Assembly (NCBI GenBank): GCA_023231265.1
Contig: JALNVT010000069.1
Location: 1-10,471 of the forward strand
Length of the DNA stretch: 10,471 nt
Direction of reading: 5' to 3'
DNA from: Sphaerochaetaceae bacterium
Lineage (GTDB): Bacteria; Spirochaetota; Spirochaetia; Sphaerochaetales; Sphaerochaetaceae
The position numbers and the translations under genes are program-made. The notes under the pieces are model-generated. The model was not told where the DNA came from. It did no database searches and worked only from the letters and a program-made list of their open reading frames with translations. Positions 5,902 through 10,471 of the stretch are shown piece after piece (position 1 is the stretch's first letter; every line of letters starts with the position of its first letter).

Positions 5902-6761
5902 TGAAAAACAAATTTGATATTAGCAATCAAGATATAGCATGGTGTCCTGGATGTGGAAACTTTTCCATACTTGAAATAATTAAAAAAGCGATGAATGAAC
6001 TTGAGCTTGAACAAGAGAACACAGTTATGGTTTCAGGAATTGGTCAAGCTGCTAAGATGCCTCAATACGTGAATACCAATTTCTTCAACGGCCTTCATGG
6101 AAGAGCTCTGCCAGTTGCAACTGCTGTTAAGGTTTCAAATCCTAAAATGACAGTTATCGCTGAAAGTGGAGAGGGTGATATGTATGGAGAGGGTGGAAAT
6201 CACTTCATTCATGCAATTAGAAGAAATGTAAATATTACAAACATAGTTCATAACAATATGATATATGGTCTTACAAAAGGTCAGGCATCTCCAACTACAT
6301 CAAAAGGAATGAAGACAACTCTTCAGATTTTTGGGGTCACAAATGAACCTTTCAATCCTATGGCTGTTGCAATTTCTCTTGGAGCATCATTTGTTGCAAG
6401 AGCTTTCAGTGGTGATCAAGAACAGACAAAAGAAATCATCAAAAAAGCAATTTTACATAAAGGTTATGCGGTGGTCGATATATTCCAACCTTGTGTATCC
6501 TTCAACAAGTTAAATAACTTTGCATGGTTCAAAGAGCACAGTTATTATCTTGATGACAAGTATGATCCATATGATCAAGTTGAAGCATTTAGAAAATCAT
6601 TAGAGATGGAGAAGTTCCCATTGGGAGTACTGTACATGAATAAAGAACGTGTTACTACTTTTGAAGAGAATCTCATTGCTTATGAAACAAATAAAGCACC
6701 GTTATTTGAAAGGAAAAGAGACCTTGAGAAAGTCAAACTTTCATTGGCGGGTATGAAATAA
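5901..6761 (+). CDS. korB: 2-oxoacid:ferredoxin oxidoreductase, beta subunit
   Basis: This 286-residue protein is the thiamine-diphosphate and [4Fe-4S] subunit that partners KorA. It shows WCPGCGN (Cys15, Cys18), the SGIG segment (45-48), HGRALPVATAVK (66-77), the thiamine region from GEGD (90-93) to NN (118-119) and YGLTKGQASPT (122-132), and FQPC with Cys198 (195-198). Two residues depart from the textbook pattern. The third cluster ligand, normally GIGC, is Gln49, and the whole protein has only three cysteines. The GDG of the thiamine/Mg motif is GEG (90-92). Length and all other motifs are intact, so it looks functional and probably represents a subfamily. The start codon overlaps the korA stop (TAATG) and AGGAG (5889-5893) lies seven bases before it, so the two subunits are translationally coupled. 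An intrinsic terminator follows its stop. Confidence 0.93.
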   Translation: MKNKFDISNQDIAWCPGCGNFSILEIIKKAMNELELEQENTVMVSGIGQAAKMPQYVNTNFFNGLHGRALPVATAVKVSNPKMTVIAESGEGDMYGEGGNHFIHAIRRNVNITNIVHNNMIYGLTKGQASPTTSKGMKTTLQIFGVTNEPFNPMAVAISLGASFVARAFSGDQEQTKEIIKKAILHKGYAVVDIFQPCVSFNKLNNFAWFKEHSYYLDDKYDPYDQVEAFRKSLEMEKFPLGVLYMNKERVTTFEENLIAYETNKAPLFERKRDLEKVKLSLAGMK

Positions 6762-6772
6762 TAGTTACTGTG

Positions 6773-6825
6773 ATGTAGTCAGATACAGCTTTGATTATAT
6801 TCAATTGCATCTGTCTACATTTTTT
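6773..6825 (+). terminator. Intrinsic terminator of korAB
   Basis: ATGTAG-T-CAGAT (6773-6784) pairs with ATCTG-T-CTACAT (6809-6820): eleven base pairs with one internal T-T mismatch around a 24-base loop. Six T residues (6820-6825) close it. It begins 12 bases after the korB stop codon. The position and T-run make this the most convincing terminator in the window. Confidence 0.75.
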
Positions 6826-6865
6826 ATGCTCTGAGTGCATGATTTTGTTCTTACATACTCAGCAT
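6826..6865. repeat. Second hairpin directly after the korAB terminator
   Basis: ATGCT (6826-6830) and GAGT (6833-6836) pair with ACTC (6857-6860) and AGCAT (6861-6865), nine base pairs with a two-base bulge around a 20-base loop. No T-run follows on either strand. It lies between the convergent korB and acetyltransferase genes and could act as a back-up 3' structure for either transcript. Confidence 0.35.
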
Positions 6866-6930
6866 TGATTTAAAAAGATTAGGTGAGATCATTATTTTCA
6901 ATGAAATCTATTTTATGTTGGCAATACAAA

Positions 6931-7467
6931 TTATCTATTAAAAGTACGCTTTATGATTGAATACATTTCCAAATCTACATAGTGTCCATATTCAAATTCA
7001 TAATCTCTTAAAACTCCTTCTAATTCAAAGCCGTTTTTTAATAGAACACGCTTGGATGCAAAATTATTGACATCAACTAAAGCTTCAATTCTATTATAAT
7101 TCAATTCAGTGAAACCATAATTGAGCAGCTGATTTAAAAAATTTGTTATGATACCTTCACCCCAATATTCTTTCTTCAGCTTGTATCCAACTTCAACTTT
7201 ATTGTGAGCTTTGATGTATTTATTAAATCCAATATCACCTATATATTCATCTGCTGTTTTTTTTGTAATTACCCACATGCCTGCATGATGATCGAATTGA
7301 CTGATGTTCCAATTAATTTCAATTAAAGCTTCTTCTTCGTCTTTTATGTGAGCTCCTGATTCTCCATAATATTTCATAATTTCATCATCATTAGTTATTT
7401 TTAATAATTCTTGTGCATCTTTAGCTTCAACTTTTCTTAATGTATATTCTTTATATTCAAAATTCAT
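6931..7467 (-). CDS. GNAT N-acetyltransferase, RimJ/RimL-like
   Basis: This 178-residue single-domain protein has the usual length for the RimJ/RimL branch of the GNAT fold, which transfers acetyl from acetyl-CoA to an amino group. The acetyl-CoA site is at VGYKLKKEYWGEGI (93-106), with the pyrophosphate loop WGEG (102-105) and the helix after it. The motif B part is VDVNNFASKRVLLKNGFELEG (131-151), with Asn135, Ser138 and the KNGF turn. The N-terminus LRKVEAKDAQELLKIT is the usual first strand and helix of the family. The acceptor (ribosomal protein N-terminus, antibiotic, or small molecule) cannot be told from the sequence. The start has a strong GAGGAG site (complement of 7473-7478) five bases from the ATG. 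It is a single gene facing away from hypB and convergent with korAB, with no evident functional tie to them. Confidence 0.9.
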   Translation of the reverse strand: MNFEYKEYTLRKVEAKDAQELLKITNDDEIMKYYGESGAHIKDEEEALIEINWNISQFDHHAGMWVITKKTADEYIGDIGFNKYIKAHNKVEVGYKLKKEYWGEGIITNFLNQLLNYGFTELNYNRIEALVDVNNFASKRVLLKNGFELEGVLRDYEFEYGHYVDLEMYSIIKRTFNR

Positions 7468-7852
7468 AGACTCTCCTCTTATAGCATATATCGTAATATA
7501 GAATATTATAAAAATTATCAGATATAAAACGACATCTTCATGATATTATTTTTTGCTCATTTAAGGCAATGTTTTTTTTAATACTCATAACTTCTGGTTG
7601 AAAACCCATTTTTCAAATGATGCCTGATAGACAAAATTGGGACCAATTCTGATGATTCTCATCTGATGGATTAATTCTTTACAGAACAAAAAGTAACATA
7701 AATATATATATTTTACACATATGTTTAAGATTATGGATAGTTATAATCATTATCTCCTTACAGTGCTTCTATTTACTCAACAAATTTTTATTGACTTGAG
7801 AATATTTCGAGGTTACCCTTGAATAATCAAAACAACAAAAGAGAGAGTTCAA
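7468..7852. other. Divergent regulatory region between the acetyltransferase gene and hypB
   Basis: No gene is seen in these 385 bases. Short dyads stand out: TAATAT-AGA-ATATTA (7494-7508), AATTGG-GA-CCAATT (7635-7648), GATTAT-N8-ATAATC (7729-7748) and TTCGAGG-N4-CCTTGAA (7806-7823, one wobble). On the minus strand TATAAT (complement of 7505-7510) could be the -10 for the acetyltransferase gene and overlaps the first dyad. No riboswitch or small RNA was recognised, and no hypA-like frame precedes hypB. Confidence 0.5.
7791..7819 (+). promoter_or_regulatory. Candidate hypB promoter overlapping a dyad
   Basis: TTGACT (7791-7796) is a good -35. Seventeen bases later TACCCT (7814-7819) is a poor -10, matching three of six. 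The inverted repeat TTCGAGG-N4-CCTTGAA (7806-7823) covers the -10, the place for an operator or for an activator compensating a weak box. This is a prediction only. Confidence 0.25.
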
Positions 7853-8524
7853 ATGGATCAGTTTAAAATTATTCAAATACAAAAAAGTATTTACAGCAGC
7901 AATGATGAAGCAGCAGAAAAAGTTCGTTCAGATATGAAAGAGACGAATACATTTTTGCTCAATCTGATGAGTTCTCCAGGTTCTGGAAAGACAACAACTC
8001 TATTGCAGACCATCAAGTTGCTTAAGCATAAATTTCGACTTTGTGTTTTAGAAGCAGATATAGATTCTGATGTGGATGCTAAGAAGATAGCAGCTGCAGG
8101 TGTCAAAACAATTCAATTGCATACAGGAGGTATGTGTCACCTCGATGCCAAATTGACCAAGCAAGGACTGGATGAGGTTGGTACAGAAGATATTGATATC
8201 GCAGTACTTGAAAATGTAGGGAATCTAGTATGTCCTGCTTCTTTTGATACTGGGGCAGTTAAGAATGCAATGATTTTATCTGTTCCTGAAGGGGATGATA
8301 AGCCTCTGAAATATCCAAAAATGTTTAAAATGTGTGATGCCTTAATTGTTAATAAAATAGATACAATATCTGTATTTGATTTTGATATGGATGCTTTAAA
8401 AGAAAGAGTTCTAAAACTAAATCCCAATATCAAAATATTCCCTATTTCAGCAAAAACAGGAGAGGGTGTTGAAGCTTGGGCAGCTTGGTTGGCTGAAATG
8501 GCAGATGAAACAATAAAGGGATAG
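7853..8524 (+). CDS. hypB: Hydrogenase nickel-incorporation GTPase HypB
   Basis: This 223-residue SIMIBI-class GTPase helps insert nickel into [NiFe] hydrogenase, normally with HypA. Visible motifs are the P-loop SSPGSGKTT (40-48), ADIDSDVDA (68-76, the switch I/metal-site segment), TGGMCHLDA (91-99) with the metal-binding Cys95-His96 pair, ENVGNLVCP (120-128) with the second-metal-site Cys127, NKID (167-170) for guanine recognition and ISAKTGEG (198-205). The high-affinity N-terminal cysteine motif of E. coli HypB and the His-rich tract of some homologues are both absent, so this is the short form. GAGAGAG (7841-7847) lies five bases from the ATG. No hypA, hypC-F or hydrogenase subunit gene is in the window. 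Thirty-four bases after its stop begins a large iron-sulfur flavoprotein, so the pair is probably one operon. HypB may serve a hydrogenase encoded downstream or elsewhere, or another nickel enzyme (inference). Confidence 0.95.
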   Translation: MDQFKIIQIQKSIYSSNDEAAEKVRSDMKETNTFLLNLMSSPGSGKTTTLLQTIKLLKHKFRLCVLEADIDSDVDAKKIAAAGVKTIQLHTGGMCHLDAKLTKQGLDEVGTEDIDIAVLENVGNLVCPASFDTGAVKNAMILSVPEGDDKPLKYPKMFKMCDALIVNKIDTISVFDFDMDALKERVLKLNPNIKIFPISAKTGEGVEAWAAWLAEMADETIKG

Positions 8525-8558
8525 CAATAGAAAATTCTACACAAAAAGGAAGGGGAAG

Positions 8559-10471
8559 ATGGCTTTTAGACAAAAGATTTTGGAGCTGGCTCAACACGTA
8601 GCTGGACGCAAAGTAAATTACACTGAAGAAGATCCTGAATATTATGTATTTGCAGACTTATTGACGGATGAGCAGGCTGATTTGCTAATTTCAATGAAAA
8701 GGCGTATTGAAGAGAAAGTTGAGGACCTAGCAGAACGTAATAAAATGACCTATGCAGATACTTTTGATATGTGTATGCAGCTTGCAGATTATGGAATTCT
8801 TGAATTGAAGCCACAGAGCGATGGCACAGATAGATTTGAATTACCAATATTTGTTCCAGGTATTTTTGAATTGATGATGCTAAATCGTGAGAATGCAAAT
8901 GCACATCCTGAAATTGCTAGAGCTTTTGAACAATATACCAAAGATACTGTTGAACAAGTTGTTACAGCAATGCCTATGGGTAATGGTGCAATGCGTGTCA
9001 TTCCAGTTGAATCAGCAATACAAGCTGAGACCAGAAAAGCCCCTTATGAAGAAATATCTTACTGGCTAACCAAATATCAAAATCATATTGCACTGGCACC
9101 TTGTCAGTGTCGTTTGGTTCGTGAGCAGATGGGAGAAGGAACTGGAAATCTTCCAGAAGAGATGTGCTTGATTTTGGGTGCCACTGCTGAAAGTTGTATT
9201 GCAACAAAGAAAGCTAGACGTATAAGCAAGAAAGAAGCCGAAGAAGTATTGGCACTTGCAGAAAAACGAGGCTACATGCATCAAGTATCAAATATGGATG
9301 GAACAAATAAGATATGGGCTATATGTAACTGTGAGCGTAACGTTTGTTTGGCTCTACGTACAAGCCAGTATTTCAACACTCCCAATATGTCTCGTTCAAA
9401 CTATGTTGCTAAAGTTGATCCAGAGAAATGTGGTGGTTGTGGCCAGTGCGTGGAAACATGTCCAGCAAATGCTGTAAAACTTGGTTCCAATCTATGTACC
9501 AAAACTGAAATTAAATATCCTGAGATGCCTTTACCTGATAATCATAATTGGGGTAAGGAACGCTATAATCCTGATTTCCGTGAGAACTTTGAGAACACTT
9601 ATGCAACTGGTGGCGCTCCTTGTAAGGCTACCTGTCCCGCTCATATATCTGTTCAGGGATATGTTAAATTGGCATCTTTGGGTAAATATGATGAAGCTCT
9701 GGAACTCATAAAGAAAGAGAATCCTTTCCCTGCTGTTTGTGGACGTATCTGTCCTCATCCTTGTGAACAAGAGTGCACTAGAAATGGAATAGATGATCCT
9801 GTTGCTATTGATGATATCAAGAAGTTTATTGCAGATAGAGAGATGCAGGAAGCAAATCAATTCATTCCTGAAAAGCTCTTCGATTATCATGCTATAAAGA
9901 TTGCAATTGTTGGAGCAGGTCCTTCTGGTCTGTCATGTGCATTTTTTCTAGCACAAAAAGGTTATTCAATAACTGTATTTGAAAAGCTAGATGAACCTGG
10001 GGGAATGCTCAAATATGGTATTCCTTCTTTCCGCCTGGAAAAAGGTGTTATTGATTCTGAAATTGATGTCATTCGAAAGCTAGGTGTTGAAATTAAATGT
10101 GGTGTAGAGGTTGGTAAGGATATCTCTTTAGATGAGCTGAGAAATCAGGGATACAAGGCTTTCTATGTAGCAATTGGTGCACAGGGTGGTCGCAAATTAG
10201 GTATTGAAGGTGAGGACAATAAATCGGTTATTGCTGGTGTTGAATACTTACGTGATGTTAATCTTGGAAAAAAAGTTAAGACTCCTGGTAATGTAGTTGT
10301 TATTGGTGGTGGTAATGTTGCAATAGATGTTGCTCGTACCTCTGTTAGAACTGGTGCAGATAAGGTTGAATTGTTCTGTCTAGAGAGTGCTGAAGAGATG
10401 CCTGCAGAAGATGATGAGGTATCTGAAGCAAAATCAGAAGACATTGGTATAAATAATGGATGGGGTCCAAC
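8559..10471 (+). CDS. Multi-[4Fe-4S] GltD-like NAD(P)H flavoprotein, 3' end cut by window
   Basis: The frame stays open to the window edge, giving 637 codons with the C-terminus missing. AGGAAGGGG (8547-8555) precedes the ATG. Residues about 30-110 look like a winged-helix-type segment. Residues 180-265 hold cysteines in CQC (182-184), Cys203, Cys213, CNC (256-258) and Cys263, enough for extra clusters. CGGCGQCVETCP (291-302) is a [4Fe-4S] ferredoxin motif. Residues 350-410 match the N-terminal cluster domain of glutamate synthase small subunit and dihydropyrimidine dehydrogenase (Cys355, 359, 394, 398, 402, 406). Then come FAD-binding VGAGPSG (451-457), EPGGMLKYGIPSFR (479-492) and NAD(P)-binding VIGGGNVAID (581-590). 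Where GltD has an Arg pair for the NADPH phosphate, this protein reads CLES (607-610), which hints at NADH. It probably moves electrons between NAD(P)H and iron-sulfur partners, perhaps in a hydrogenase or bifurcating complex. Glutamate synthase itself is unlikely given the N-terminal extension. Confidence 0.9.
   Translation, partial: MAFRQKILELAQHVAGRKVNYTEEDPEYYVFADLLTDEQADLLISMKRRIEEKVEDLAERNKMTYADTFDMCMQLADYGILELKPQSDGTDRFELPIFVPGIFELMMLNRENANAHPEIARAFEQYTKDTVEQVVTAMPMGNGAMRVIPVESAIQAETRKAPYEEISYWLTKYQNHIALAPCQCRLVREQMGEGTGNLPEEMCLILGATAESCIATKKARRISKKEAEEVLALAEKRGYMHQVSNMDGTNKIWAICNCERNVCLALRTSQYFNTPNMSRSNYVAKVDPEKCGGCGQCVETCPANAVKLGSNLCTKTEIKYPEMPLPDNHNWGKERYNPDFRENFENTYATGGAPCKATCPAHISVQGYVKLASLGKYDEALELIKKENPFPAVCGRICPHPCEQECTRNGIDDPVAIDDIKKFIADREMQEANQFIPEKLFDYHAIKIAIVGAGPSGLSCAFFLAQKGYSITVFEKLDEPGGMLKYGIPSFRLEKGVIDSEIDVIRKLGVEIKCGVEVGKDISLDELRNQGYKAFYVAIGAQGGRKLGIEGEDNKSVIAGVEYLRDVNLGKKVKTPGNVVVIGGGNVAIDVARTSVRTGADKVELFCLESAEEMPAEDDEVSEAKSEDIGINNGWGP

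Noticed and set aside
8559..10471. Annotation of the last gene as glutamate synthase small subunit (gltD)
   Set aside because: Only the middle and C-terminal part resembles GltD. The 285-residue extension, the extra ferredoxin motif and the CLES cofactor segment argue against it, and no gltB is present in the window.
1..10471. CRISPR array, phage, insertion sequence, toxin-antitoxin or defence system
   Set aside because: I found no regularly spaced repeats, transposase, integrase, terminal inverted repeats with target duplications, or recognisable defence proteins; all sizeable genes are metabolic or regulatory.

Overview
The window is AT-rich, by eye in the mid to upper 30s % G+C. Its genes have purine-rich Shine-Dalgarno sites and encode oxygen-sensitive iron-sulfur and flavin enzymes typical of a strict anaerobe. 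Ferredoxin-linked 2-oxoacid oxidoreductase, HypB and a GltD-like multi-cluster flavoprotein together suggest a fermentative or H2-metabolising anaerobe. A spirochaete or a Firmicute-like lineage would fit, but no rRNA or marker gene is present and the assignment is weak.

Layout: (1) 1-288 is non-coding, with an AT-rich hairpin. (2) 289-1020 (minus) encodes a Crp/Fnr-type regulator. (3) 1021-1474 is a divergent intergenic region with a candidate promoter and two inverted repeats. (4) 1475-3863 (plus) is a probable two-gene operon: a dihydroorotate-dehydrogenase-like flavoprotein, then a pyridine nucleotide-disulfide oxidoreductase. (5) 3864-4182 is a hairpin-rich spacer. (6) 4183-6761 (plus) is a translationally coupled pair for the alpha and beta subunits of a 2-oxoacid:ferredoxin oxidoreductase, closed by a good intrinsic terminator. 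(7) 6931-7467 (minus) is a GNAT acetyltransferase of the RimJ/RimL type. (8) 7468-7852 is a divergent regulatory region with several small palindromes. (9) 7853 to the window end (plus) holds hypB and then, 34 bases later, a large multi-[4Fe-4S] flavoprotein cut off by the window edge.

How they may work together (inference): KorAB would oxidise 2-oxoacids to acyl-CoA and reduce ferredoxin. The GltD-like flavoprotein could exchange electrons between ferredoxin or other iron-sulfur partners and NAD(P)H, possibly within a hydrogenase or bifurcating complex encoded further downstream. HypB handles nickel for a [NiFe] hydrogenase or another nickel enzyme not seen here. The DHOD-like/disulfide-reductase pair is probably another redox module rather than part of pyrimidine synthesis, because its putative base and acid-base residues differ from the classical enzymes.

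I do not see a phage, IS element, CRISPR array, tRNA, rRNA or defence system. The most interesting signals are active-site departures in otherwise intact redox enzymes: a missing cluster cysteine and a GEG instead of GDG thiamine motif in KorB, the loss of the DHOD catalytic Cys, and the replacement of the His of the disulfide-reductase dyad. The pairing of hypB with a multi-cluster flavoprotein is also notable. These may mark known but poorly characterised subfamilies; I cannot show that any is unprecedented.
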